Shown in pieces: positions 32,992-41,290 of a stretch of 64,000 nucleotides of DNA. The notes under the pieces are model-generated. The model was not told where the DNA came from and ran no database searches. It was given only the letters and a program-made list of their open reading frames with translations. Positions within the stretch are counted from its first letter, which is position 1, and every line of letters begins with the position of its first letter. Origin of the DNA: Bacteroidales bacterium (lineage in GTDB: Bacteria; Bacteroidota; Bacteroidia; Bacteroidales; VadinHA17); contig JALHSP010000119.1 in assembly GCA_022865305.1 (NCBI GenBank), forward strand, positions 1-64,000, in the 5' to 3' direction. Both the position numbers and the translations under genes were made by a program.

Positions 32992-35757
32992 ATGAAGAAA
33001 ATATTTATAATATTCATTTCATTTATCTTTCCGCTTTCAATTTTAGGAGAAAACGGAAATGGTTCTTCTGGTAGTCCTTTTTATGGAACCATCACGTCGA
33101 CCGTTCAATGGTCTGTTGGGGATCCCAACTATGGTTTTACGGTATATGTCGGAACCTCGACTACTCCTGACCTTACCGTCGGTAGCGGAGGACATCTGAC
33201 TATTGATCCGGGTATTACAGTTATTTTCACGCAGTTAACTTCCGATCTGATAATTACCGGATCAGGGATATTAACGGCAGAAGGTACAAATTCGGGTCAG
33301 ATTCTTTTTACAAAAGCTTCCGATAAGAGTCATTGGGGTCATATTTCTTTTGAAACACCTGGTTCGGGTACACCTATTACAGGTACAGGAACATTCGAGT
33401 ATTGTACTGTTCAATACGGATACGCAGCCACATCAGGAACAAATCCGGATAATGCAGGAGGCGGGATACAGGTCAATGCCAATGATGTAACCATTATTAA
33501 TTGTTTGATTGAAAACAATTACTCGAATTTCGGTGGTGGTATTACGGTAAATGCAGGAAGAAACACAATAATCAGAAAAACTATATTCAAGTCAAATGAT
33601 GTAAACGAGGCTGGTGGCGGATTGCTTCTATGGACGAGCTCAACCGCACTTGTGGAAAACTGCATATTTGAAGATAATTATTCTAAAGGGAATTCTACCG
33701 TAAGTTACTCCGGCGGTGCAATTTGGCTTTTAAGTAGTACTTCAAAAATCGTAAATTGTACATTTGTTGAAAATACCTCGGACCGACCGGGTGATGGAAT
33801 TTATTCTTACGCTTCATCAAACGCAAGGATCATTAACTCTGTTTTATGGGGTTCAAATGACCAGTTTGCCGGATCTTCAACAACCTCTACAATTGTGACA
33901 TGTGCATTTGAAAGTGCAAAACCAGCTAATGCTGCAAATTCAATAATTATAAGTGATGTTGCTTTAGATCATTTTGTTGATGCCGGTTCGGGCGACTGGT
34001 CACTCAAATTCATTTCCCCCTGCCGTGATGCAGGAACAATCCCAAGTCCGACAGTCCCAAACGATTATTTGGGAAATTCAAGGATTGGAGCATATGATAT
34101 CGGTTCCTACGAGGTTCAGTACAGCCGTTGGACCGGATCAACCAGCACCGACTGGTCAACTGCCTCAAACTGGGATGCCAACGTCGATCCTTCAACAGGT
34201 ACCGGAGATGTTGTGGTGCCGACCGGTTTATCAACCTACCCTGTCAGTTCCTCAAATCCAGATTTTACTATTGGTTCCGAAAAACAAATGATAATCGAAC
34301 AGGGTGTTAGAGTCACTCTCGATAATCTGACCAACAACGGTATTATTAAGCTTAACCATAACGCCACCGGGTTTGCCTCACTTATAATTAACAGCTACAC
34401 AAGAGGATCCGGCGCAACCGAAGAGATCCAGTTATATCTCACCGGAGGGGGCGATGAAGATACCTATAAATGGCATTATATCTCAACTCCGGTATCATCC
34501 ATTGACACAAGTGTATTCACGGTTGTCACCCCCAACCTCGCACAGTTTGTCGAAAGCTATCCTTCTATATCTCTTCTTCAGGGATGGGTTGCTTGTGACG
34601 GCTATGTATATTCAACAGGTACTAAGACCGGACCAAAGTTTTCATCTCTTTCCCCCGGAAAAGGTTATGACTTTTGGGATAACACAAATAATACATTTAC
34701 TTTCGGCGGTCTGTTTAATATATCAAATACGCCAATGCTCCTTGACTTCAGTGGCGTACCTTCTTCTAAGCACGGATTTAACCTTCTTGGGAATCCCTTT
34801 TCGTCAGGACTGAACTGGGATGATATTATTAACAGCGTTTATTTCACATACCCGTCAAATACCAGCAAGGGACTCTACTTTACACGTAATAATGTTCAAT
34901 GTACCTATGCTGCAGGAGTCGGCGTACCGGGCGATGTTACCGGGATAATCCCACCCATGCAGGGCTTCTTTACGAAAACATACAGTACTGGAAATTCCAT
35001 AACTCTCCCTGCCGCCGCAAGAACACATAATAATATTCATGCCCGGTACAAAGGCGAGACAATAATTCCTCTTGTAAGACTTGCCGTCTTTGAAGATACA
35101 GTATCTAACGACGAAACGGTGGTCAGGTTTGATGAAGAAGCAAAATCGGATCTCGATAATGATTTTGATGCTCTTAAAATGTTCCTTTCATCTTCAATAA
35201 CCACAATCCATACTTCAATGGGCGGTGTTGATTATGCCATCAACGGACAGCCTTTCCCGGCTGAAGGAACTACGATGGAAATCCCTGTTGTTGTAAATGT
35301 AACTACAACAGGTAATCATAAGATCTCAGCAATTCAGCTCCAGGGCCTCGATAATTATAGTGTTTCATTAAAAGACAACACCTCCGGTTTTCTTGCGGAT
35401 CTGAAAACAACTCAGGATTTGACCTTCACATCACCTGCGGGATTATTAAGTAACAGATTTGTTCTCTTAATCAGCGGACCAACCGGAATCGAGAATCCTG
35501 CTGCTCCTGATATTAAATTCAATATATGGCAGGGATATGGTTTTATTAATATCAGGCCCATTGCAGATGACTGGGATGGTAAATCGGGTTCTGTAAAAGT
35601 ACTGGATATGGCAGGAAGGACTGTTTCTGATCTCCAAAATACTGAATTCAGCAAGAACTCTGTCACACAGGTTCAGGCTCCGGAAGCAAACGGTTTGTAT
35701 TTTATAGAGATAAGATCAGGAGTGAAGAGGTATGTGGGGAAGGTGGTAATTAAATAA
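32992..35757 (+). CDS. secreted T9SS cargo protein with right-handed beta-helix domain
   Basis: A 921-residue protein with a signal peptide (MKKIFIIFISFIFPLSILGE). Residues about 60-300 form a parallel beta-helix: FEYCTVQYGYAA, NCLIENNYSNFGGGITVNAG, NCIFEDNYSKGNS and NCTFVENTSDRPGD are successive rungs of the N-C-x-F-x-x-N type. Linker and beta-sandwich regions follow. The last 75 residues (DDWDGKSGSVKVLDMAGRTV ... GLYFIEIRSGVKRYVGKVVI) are a type A C-terminal sorting domain. The protein would be exported by the Sec pathway and then the type IX system, and attached to the surface. A carbohydrate-binding or adhesin role is likely, but the ligand is unknown. Confidence 0.85.
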   Translation: MKKIFIIFISFIFPLSILGENGNGSSGSPFYGTITSTVQWSVGDPNYGFTVYVGTSTTPDLTVGSGGHLTIDPGITVIFTQLTSDLIITGSGILTAEGTNSGQILFTKASDKSHWGHISFETPGSGTPITGTGTFEYCTVQYGYAATSGTNPDNAGGGIQVNANDVTIINCLIENNYSNFGGGITVNAGRNTIIRKTIFKSNDVNEAGGGLLLWTSSTALVENCIFEDNYSKGNSTVSYSGGAIWLLSSTSKIVNCTFVENTSDRPGDGIYSYASSNARIINSVLWGSNDQFAGSSTTSTIVTCAFESAKPANAANSIIISDVALDHFVDAGSGDWSLKFISPCRDAGTIPSPTVPNDYLGNSRIGAYDIGSYEVQYSRWTGSTSTDWSTASNWDANVDPSTGTGDVVVPTGLSTYPVSSSNPDFTIGSEKQMIIEQGVRVTLDNLTNNGIIKLNHNATGFASLIINSYTRGSGATEEIQLYLTGGGDEDTYKWHYISTPVSSIDTSVFTVVTPNLAQFVESYPSISLLQGWVACDGYVYSTGTKTGPKFSSLSPGKGYDFWDNTNNTFTFGGLFNISNTPMLLDFSGVPSSKHGFNLLGNPFSSGLNWDDIINSVYFTYPSNTSKGLYFTRNNVQCTYAAGVGVPGDVTGIIPPMQGFFTKTYSTGNSITLPAAARTHNNIHARYKGETIIPLVRLAVFEDTVSNDETVVRFDEEAKSDLDNDFDALKMFLSSSITTIHTSMGGVDYAINGQPFPAEGTTMEIPVVVNVTTTGNHKISAIQLQGLDNYSVSLKDNTSGFLADLKTTQDLTFTSPAGLLSNRFVLLISGPTGIENPAAPDIKFNIWQGYGFINIRPIADDWDGKSGSVKVLDMAGRTVSDLQNTEFSKNSVTQVQAPEANGLYFIEIRSGVKRYVGKVVIK

Positions 35758-35932
35758 AGGCGTTAGGGAGTTAAGGCATTAGGGAGTTAAGGCGTTAAGG
35801 CGTTAAGGCGTTAAGGCGTTAAGGCGTTAAGGCGTTAAGGCGTTAAGGCGTTAAGGCGTTAAGGCGTTAAGGTGTTAAGGTATAAAAGACAGAACCCTTA
35901 AGCCGCAATGCCGTAAAGCCTTAAAACCTTTA
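35758..35932 (+). repeat. tandem array of GGCGTTAA with an inverted right arm
   Basis: Ten perfect consecutive copies of the 8-base unit GGCGTTAA occupy 35791-35870, framed by imperfect copies (GGGAGTTAA, GGTGTTAA). After about 14 bases (TATAAAAGACAGAA region) comes a right stretch, 35896-35932, with CCCTTAAGCCGCAATGCCGT, which is the same kind of word in inverted orientation. It is not a CRISPR array because there are no spacers. It lies between the first T9SS gene and a short peptide gene and contains no reading frame of interest. Confidence 0.85.
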
Positions 35933-35939
35933 ATATAGA

Positions 35940-35970
35940 TTTGTACATTTTAAATTAATATGTATTTTTG
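35940..35970 (+). promoter_or_regulatory. Bacteroidota-type promoter (TTTG-N19-TATTTTTG)
   Basis: TTTG at 35940-35943 and TATTTTTG at 35963-35970 match the two consensus boxes of the Bacteroidota primary sigma factor (TTTG and TAnnTTTG) with a 19-base spacer, the expected distance. Transcription would start around 35976-35980, ten to twenty bases before the start of the short gene at 35996. This is the best promoter match in the window. Confidence 0.65.
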
Positions 35971-35995
35971 TAAATTGTGAATCATATATTTGCAT

Positions 35996-36190
35996 TTGAA
36001 GACTATATACCGGAAAATATCAGCAAAGAAATCATACTGTAAACCAGAAATTACCAGAATTACCCTGGATAATTCTATTTCCCTTGTCATGATGACTACC
36101 ATGCCACCTAACCCGCCACCCAGGGGCGGAGGCAGCAAAGGAGCGGATTCCCCTTTCCAGAGTCCGTTCGGGGATAAACCGTTCGGATAG
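35996..36190 (+). CDS. short conserved-style peptide gene (about 64 aa), function unknown
   Basis: A 64-residue peptide, starting best at TTG 35996 so that the product begins MKTIYRKISAKKSYCKPEI; an earlier in-frame TTG exists at 35990. The middle, ITRITLDNSISLVMMTT, and the Pro/Gly-rich tail PPNPPPRGGG ending in SPFQSPFGDKPFG recall small Bacteroidota proteins I have seen, with a basic helix, an L-D-x-x-I-S-L segment and a proline-rich tail ending near PFG. I know of no established function. It has its own promoter and is followed by a terminator, so it is likely a separate transcript. There is no obvious signal peptide. Confidence 0.6.
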   Translation: MKTIYRKISAKKSYCKPEITRITLDNSISLVMMTTMPPNPPPRGGGSKGADSPFQSPFGDKPFG

Positions 36191-36209
36191 GAACTGACAT
36201 AAAAATATT

Positions 36210-36236
36210 AGAGTGCTTGAGGGCACTCTTTTTTTT
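36210..36236 (+). terminator. intrinsic terminator of the short peptide gene
   Basis: AGAGTGC-TTGAGG-GCACTCT forms a 7-base-pair stem with a 6-base loop, followed by a run of T. It starts 20 bases after the stop codon at 36190. This is the clearest intrinsic terminator in the window. Confidence 0.8.
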
Positions 36237-36489
36237 AAGGAATCTTGTGCCAACCTGATCAGTTCAGATTTCACTAACGATAAGCATTTTATCCTTAAAT
36301 AATTATCTGTTTTCAGAAAATTTTACTAATTTTAACCATATTTGATATCTGACCCTTACACAAAGCTTTTGCTCCTTAGTTTAGATTACTAATTTTAATG
36401 TACTGCTAAATAATCACGCAACTGTTTTAATGTAATTGGTGTCTTATATATATAGTAATAATAATAAACATAACCTTAAATCGTACAAT
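36237..36489 (+). other. intergenic region upstream of the second T9SS gene
   Basis: No gene, repeat or strong promoter was recognised here. It is AT-rich. An in-frame Met at 36436 would extend the downstream protein, but the signal peptide begins at 36490, so I treat 36436-36489 as non-coding. Confidence 0.5.
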
Positions 36490-38871
36490 ATGAAGTACAG
36501 GTTTGCTACATTTTTCGCAATATTGTTAATAAACCTGGGGGCTTTTGCACAACCTCCGGAGACAATTTATGAAGGGACACTGATATATTCCGGTTTCACC
36601 CAAAGCATTCCCCTTGGATCCGACGGGCCTTTCCCCACAGGCTTTAATTTCACATTTTTCGGAAACACTTATTCACAGTTTTATGTGCGTGCCAATGGTC
36701 TTGTTATGTTTACAGACCCTGACGATCAATATAATACAGAAGCCGATATACCGGCTGCGCCAACACCCAATAACTACATTGCACCTTTCTGGGACAACCT
36801 CTCTATTATGGACGGGGGAAATATACTGTACAGAACAATCGGAGCTTCCCCGAACAGAAAATGTATAATCCAGTTTAAAAACATGGGCTTTGATCCTGTG
36901 CCCACCCCCCTGGGTACATTTTCTGTGATCCTTTACGAAACTACTAACGTAATACAGATACAGTACAGGCTGATCGTTGACCCCTATTCCCCCCAGTCTC
37001 ACGGAGAGAGTGCAACGATAGGCCTTGAGAACTCCACAGGCAGCGATGGAGTTAAATATTCGTATCACGAAGGAGATGCTGTGTACACCGGCGATGCGAT
37101 ATCTTTTACGCCGGACGGTTCAACATATACAGTAAACGCAGATGCAATATACGATGGGGTCTTTCTTACCACCAATATAACGCTTCCCGATCCAGGAATC
37201 GTTGAACTTATTTTGCCCGCCGAGGACGCTGTCGTAGGGGCAAACCAGACATTTGAATGGTCAGCAACCACAAATGCTGCTTCTTATTACCTGGCGGTTG
37301 ATACATTATCCTCCCTGGCTACCGCTTCATACTATGACGCCGGGACAAATTTATCATATAATGTGACCGGATTAAAGATTGATAAAACATGGTATTTTGC
37401 TGTTTTCGCATCAAATGCCACAGCCCTTACATGGTGCGAGGTGAGAAGATTCTCAACAAACACATTCCCTCCGCTTACAGCTGTTTCCCGCGAGGTGTGG
37501 ATTACCCAAGGTGGAGAACGTGAAGGGAAGCTTCAATACACCGGGGGCGACGCCAGCACAAAAACAGCGATAGTCACTTCTCTTCCTGTACAGGGTGAAC
37601 TCTACCAGGTGAGCGGAGGACTAAAAAGCGACCTTATAACATCAACATCTGTCCCTGCTGTTGTAACCGATCCGCAATACAGTCTGATATATGTGGCAAG
37701 CGGTACAACAGGAAATGGCGTCGGTAACTTCAACTTTAAGTTTCATGACAACACAGGTGATTCCCCTGAAGCTACAATAACAATCAATGTTAATCCCCCG
37801 GGGGTACCTAATTATGTTTTTGCATCACAAAATACCACCGTTGAGATACAGTTCGACCGAATGATGAACGATCCTGCCGGCAAAGAGGATCAGTTCACCC
37901 TTACCGTCAATGGATCTCCTGTTACAATAATCTCGGCCAGCCTCAAGCCGGGCGATCCTTATACAATAGTCCTCACAACAGCCTCCCCTCTTACCGGATC
38001 GGAAACAGTCTCAGTATCATACACCCAGGGAGATGTCTCAGCAACAACCGGAGGCTTGCTTGAATCATTTGGTGATCAGCCGGTAACCCTCCTGGCCCAG
38101 ACAATAACCTTTACAACCAATCTTAATAAAAAATATGGCGACCCGCCTTTTGGACTCTCCGCAACTACAACAAGCGGACTTCCTGTTACATGGTCCAGCT
38201 CCAACCTTTCTGTAGCCACAATCCCGCCGACGGGAAGCACCGTGACAATAATAACTGTCGGCACATCAGAAATCTCCGCATTGCAGGCAGGAGATTGGAC
38301 TTATGCTCCTGCACGCTATATCCGGACATTAACTGTTGCCAAAGGCGACCAGACAATCACATTCGGTACTCTTCCGGAAAAGGTTTACGGAGATGCGGAT
38401 TTTAACCTGACTGCAACTGCAAGTTCCGGATTGAGTGTCAGTTTTTCAAGTGGAAATACGGCAGTCGCGACTGTAACAGGTAACTCGGTTCATATTGTTG
38501 GTGTGGGAACAGCTGTGATAACTGCCTCGCAAGGCGGTTCAACGTTATGGAATCCGGCTACTGATGTCCCTCAAACTCTTACCGTAAATAATCCAACAGG
38601 TTTGGAAAATCCTGTTTTATCACAAAAAAGTTTTAATATTTATACCACAAACGACCATATCAATATTCAGACACTTGATGATGATTGGGATGGGAAAACC
38701 GGTTCTGTCAAAGTTATTGATATTACAGGGAAAGCTGTCCACATCCTGCAGAATGCTGAATTCAGTAAAAATTCCTTAATCCAGGTTCCGACCCGGTACA
38801 CAAAAGGACTCTATGTGGTTGAGATCAAGTCGGAGGCTTTGAGGTTTGTAGGGAAGGTAGTGGTTAGATAA
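36490..38871 (+). CDS. secreted T9SS cargo protein with nidogen-like and Ig-like domains
   Basis: A 793-residue protein from ATG 36490, which opens a signal peptide (MKYRFATFFAILLINLGAFA). FPTGFNFTFFGNTYSQFYVR then GLVMFTDPDD and NYIAPFWDNLSI form a nidogen-like/NIDO-type domain with the W-D region. Two MBG/Ig-like repeats follow: TITFTTNLNKKYGDPPFGLS and QTITFGTLPEKVYGDADFNL share the K-x-Y-G-D-x-x-F pattern and are probably tandem copies. The C-terminus (DDWDGKTGSVKVIDITGKAV ... GLYVVEIKSEALRFVGKVVV) is a T9SS sorting domain very close to that of the neighbour at 32992. It is likely surface-exposed. Confidence 0.85.
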   Translation: MKYRFATFFAILLINLGAFAQPPETIYEGTLIYSGFTQSIPLGSDGPFPTGFNFTFFGNTYSQFYVRANGLVMFTDPDDQYNTEADIPAAPTPNNYIAPFWDNLSIMDGGNILYRTIGASPNRKCIIQFKNMGFDPVPTPLGTFSVILYETTNVIQIQYRLIVDPYSPQSHGESATIGLENSTGSDGVKYSYHEGDAVYTGDAISFTPDGSTYTVNADAIYDGVFLTTNITLPDPGIVELILPAEDAVVGANQTFEWSATTNAASYYLAVDTLSSLATASYYDAGTNLSYNVTGLKIDKTWYFAVFASNATALTWCEVRRFSTNTFPPLTAVSREVWITQGGEREGKLQYTGGDASTKTAIVTSLPVQGELYQVSGGLKSDLITSTSVPAVVTDPQYSLIYVASGTTGNGVGNFNFKFHDNTGDSPEATITINVNPPGVPNYVFASQNTTVEIQFDRMMNDPAGKEDQFTLTVNGSPVTIISASLKPGDPYTIVLTTASPLTGSETVSVSYTQGDVSATTGGLLESFGDQPVTLLAQTITFTTNLNKKYGDPPFGLSATTTSGLPVTWSSSNLSVATIPPTGSTVTIITVGTSEISALQAGDWTYAPARYIRTLTVAKGDQTITFGTLPEKVYGDADFNLTATASSGLSVSFSSGNTAVATVTGNSVHIVGVGTAVITASQGGSTLWNPATDVPQTLTVNNPTGLENPVLSQKSFNIYTTNDHINIQTLDDDWDGKTGSVKVIDITGKAVHILQNAEFSKNSLIQVPTRYTKGLYVVEIKSEALRFVGKVVVR

Positions 38872-38906
38872 AGTGCAGTGGCATAAATGACTAAGAGACT
38901 TAGAGA

Positions 38907-39302
38907 CTAAGTCTTTCTTTCATAAATGACACTCATCTCCGCCAGTTCCTGTCCTATCTTGTTTATCCCATACAGTATTCTCCGGCTTTGCTGAGGAGAT
39001 GGTCTTTTATGGCCTCTTATATATTGAGACAGAAGGGTAGGGTTCATGCCGATCTTTTCAGCCAGGGCTTTGGAATTTATCACTTTGTAATACTGAAAAA
39101 ACTGTTTAAAATCAATTTCGAATGATATTCCTTCAGGATCGAATTTCCCATCTTCAAAATAAAGAGAAAAGGCTTCAATGCAGTTATCTATCACTTGGTT
39201 CATTGAAGATCCTGTTGAAAATACCGGATAATCCTCTGCAAATGCTGAAAATCCCGTATCGGTTTTTTCAATTTTTACAACTAATTTTCTTTTTGCTGCC
39301 AT
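38907..39302 (-). CDS. hicB: HicB-like antitoxin with helix-turn-helix
   Basis: A 131-residue protein. The first half (KLVVKIEKTDTGFSAFAEDY and STGSSMNQVIDNCIEAFSLY) is the HicB RNase-H-like fold. The second half, INSKALAEKIGMNPTLLSQY followed by IRGHKRPSPQQSRRILYGIN, is a helix-turn-helix of the XRE type, common in Bacteroidota HicB proteins, which bind their own operator. It would neutralise HicA, an mRNA interferase. The gene order is hicA upstream, as usual, with 12 bases between. The partner gene appears to have lost its start codon. Confidence 0.8.
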   Translation of the reverse strand: MAAKRKLVVKIEKTDTGFSAFAEDYPVFSTGSSMNQVIDNCIEAFSLYFEDGKFDPEGISFEIDFKQFFQYYKVINSKALAEKIGMNPTLLSQYIRGHKRPSPQQSRRILYGINKIGQELAEMSVIYERKT

Positions 39303-39314
39303 ATCAGACTCTCT

Positions 39315-39503
39315 TTACTTCAAACCTGCATCTTTACGTATTTTACTTTCCATTCCTTTACCCATTTCACGCGATCCATGATCAGGGAAAATAATGATTC
39401 CCGGTTTATGAAAGTGTTTCATCTTAAGGTGTGATCCTTTTTTTGATACAATACGCCAGCCATCTTTTAAAAGGAGCCTTAATAATTCCGAACACTTCTT
39501 GAG
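39315..39503 (-). pseudogene. hicA: hicA toxin gene without a start codon
   Basis: A 62-codon frame ending at TAA 39315-39317 encodes SELLRLLLKDGWRIVSKKGS and HLKMKHFHKPGIIIFPDHGS, the full double-stranded RNA-binding fold of HicA including the catalytic G-S-H and the P-x-H-x-x-R-E tail. At the expected start the codon is CTC (39501-39503), directly preceded by a stop, and no ATG, GTG or TTG occurs before the conserved core. So the toxin is probably not made from this copy, or starts from an unusual codon. The other residues look intact, which suggests a recent change. Confidence 0.7.
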
Positions 39504-39655
39504 TTAAAGGTAAATAATTATTTACTATTAATTAACAATTATGATTTGATAAGTTTAGAGTTTTAACACTTTGTCTCATTGTCTCTCTGTCTCTTAGTCT
39601 CTTAGTCTCTTAGTCCCTTAGTCCCTTAGTCACCATAACATCACACAATAAATCT

Positions 39656-39663
39656 TATATTTG
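39656..39663 (+). promoter_or_regulatory. candidate -7 box of the Wzi-like gene
   Basis: TATATTTG fits TAnnTTTG and lies about 18 bases before ATG 39682. The base just inside the first T is at 39656. No -33 box is evident at the right distance, where word repeats occur instead. Confidence 0.35.
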
Positions 39664-39681
39664 TTACTCGATACAATTCTA

Positions 39682-41280
39682 ATGAAGAGAAATACTTATA
39701 TAAGTAGGTCTTTCCTGGTACTTTTCCTGTTTCTGTCGATTGCTCCTGCCTTACCCCAGGAAGTCCCCCATCCTGTCAATAATTTCGGCATTTATGAGTT
39801 CCTTGATGAACTTGCAAACAGCAAGATAATCGTTGTTAATTCTGCAGTAAAACCCTATTCAAGATTGTTTATTGTAAACCGTCTTAAAGAGGCTGATGTT
39901 AAACGGGATCAGCTCTCTGTCAGACAACAGAAAGAGCTGGACTTTTATCTTAAAGATTTCGGGAAAGAGCTGAATGCCGGTAAAGACTGGAAAAGAAGAA
40001 AGGATCTTTTCTACTATAAGGACAGCCTGTTTTCATTTACCTTTAATCCTGTTCTTGGCGGTGAACTTTTTACCAACTCATCCGGTCAGGCAGCTTACTG
40101 GAGAAACGGCGCCGAGGTCCGGGGTTATGTTCAGCACTGGGGCTTTTTCGCTTCACTGCGTGATAATCATGAAAAACCATTGCTTGGCTTACCTGATTAC
40201 CTTACAAAAAGAGAAGGTGGTCACATTAAAGAAGATACCGACTGGAGTGAAATGCAGGGAGGTGTCACTTACTCGTGGAAATGGGGGAGTGCCGGATTGG
40301 TGAAGGATAAACTGCAATGGGGTAATAACTATAACGGGGCAAATATATTTGGAGGAAACAATCCCACATTTGTTCAGTTCAAGCTGCATCTTACACCTGT
40401 TAAGTGGTTCGATTTCAATTATTTTCATGGCTGGCTCAACTCAATGGTAGTAGACAGTACCCGTTCTTACTGGGTAACCAACAGCTATGGAACCGATTAC
40501 CGCGAGGTTTATCACAAGAAATTCGTTGCAGCCAATATGTTTACTATTTCTCCTGTAAAATATCTTAATATTTCGGCAGGTAATAGTATTGTTTATAATA
40601 ATACAACAGTTAATCCTGCTTACCTTGTACCACTTTTTTTCTATAAGTCGGTGGATCATTCTGTTTCTTCAGGAATTGACAACATGAATTCCCAGATGTT
40701 CTTCGACATAAGCTCACGTCAGATCAGGAATCTGCACCTGTATGCAACTCTCTTCGTGGATGAGCTTGCTGTAAGCAGGATCTCCAAAAAAGATGAATGG
40801 AACTTTGTAAGCTGGAAAGCCGGTTTCAGATTAAGCAATTATCCTTTCCGGGATTTTTCTCTCACAACTGAATTCACATATACATATCCTCTTGCATATC
40901 AGCATTATGTCCCGACACTTACCTTTGAATCAAATGATTATAACCTTGGTCACTACCTGAAAGATAACTCCAGGGAGTGGTACCTATCTTTAGATTACCA
41001 CCCTGTCAGAACCTTAGATATAAAGCTCTGGTTTATTGATGCAATCCGCGGTCCGGATTATACGGAGCTTGGAGCTCCCAGGCTGGGTAATCCTCCCCTG
41101 GATTCAATTGAATGGCGGAATACGAGTTTTGGCCTTAAGGCTTCATACCAGGTTATAAATGATCTTTATGCGTGGTTTTCCCTCAGCCATAGCCACATCA
41201 GCGGAGACACAAGGTGGAGTCCGGAGTATTTCTATGGGAAAAAGAATACTTTAAATCTGGGGGTAACATTAGGATTTTAA
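39682..41280 (+). CDS. outer-membrane beta-barrel protein, Wzi-like capsule assembly family
   Basis: A 532-residue protein from ATG 39682 (MKRNTYISRSFLVLFLFLSI, a signal peptide). IYEFLDELANSKIIVVNSAV and YSRLFIVNRLKEADVKRDQL near the start are typical of Bacteroidota Wzi-like proteins. The rest has alternating aromatic strands ending in a final TLNLGVTLGF, as expected for a beta-barrel whose last residue is Phe. Wzi anchors capsule on the outer membrane. The gene stands near the sugar transferase at 42015 and the export machinery, which supports this role. A start at 39661 would add residues before the signal peptide, so I rejected it. Confidence 0.6.
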   Translation: MKRNTYISRSFLVLFLFLSIAPALPQEVPHPVNNFGIYEFLDELANSKIIVVNSAVKPYSRLFIVNRLKEADVKRDQLSVRQQKELDFYLKDFGKELNAGKDWKRRKDLFYYKDSLFSFTFNPVLGGELFTNSSGQAAYWRNGAEVRGYVQHWGFFASLRDNHEKPLLGLPDYLTKREGGHIKEDTDWSEMQGGVTYSWKWGSAGLVKDKLQWGNNYNGANIFGGNNPTFVQFKLHLTPVKWFDFNYFHGWLNSMVVDSTRSYWVTNSYGTDYREVYHKKFVAANMFTISPVKYLNISAGNSIVYNNTTVNPAYLVPLFFYKSVDHSVSSGIDNMNSQMFFDISSRQIRNLHLYATLFVDELAVSRISKKDEWNFVSWKAGFRLSNYPFRDFSLTTEFTYTYPLAYQHYVPTLTFESNDYNLGHYLKDNSREWYLSLDYHPVRTLDIKLWFIDAIRGPDYTELGAPRLGNPPLDSIEWRNTSFGLKASYQVINDLYAWFSLSHSHISGDTRWSPEYFYGKKNTLNLGVTLGF

Positions 41281-41290
41281 GAAACGAGAT

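Larger units (their letters stand above)
38886..39634. repeat. inverted word arms around a hicBA module (GACTAAGAGACT / AGTCTCTTAGTC)
   Basis: The left arm at 38886-38913 reads GACTAAGAGACTTAGAGAC and includes the stop codon of hicB. The right stretch at 39571-39634 has repeated TCTCTTAGTC and TCCCTTAGTC words in inverted orientation. Between them lie hicB and the damaged hicA. The same architecture surrounds the four-helix-bundle genes. Distance between the arms is about 660 bases. Confidence 0.75.

Noticed and set aside
35791..35870. Possible CRISPR array
   Set aside because: The unit is only 8 bases and repeats without spacers, so it is a simple tandem repeat.
36032..36274. 80-aa minus-strand frame opposite the short peptide gene
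   Set aside because: The plus strand has a matching promoter, start and terminator; the minus frame has none of these.
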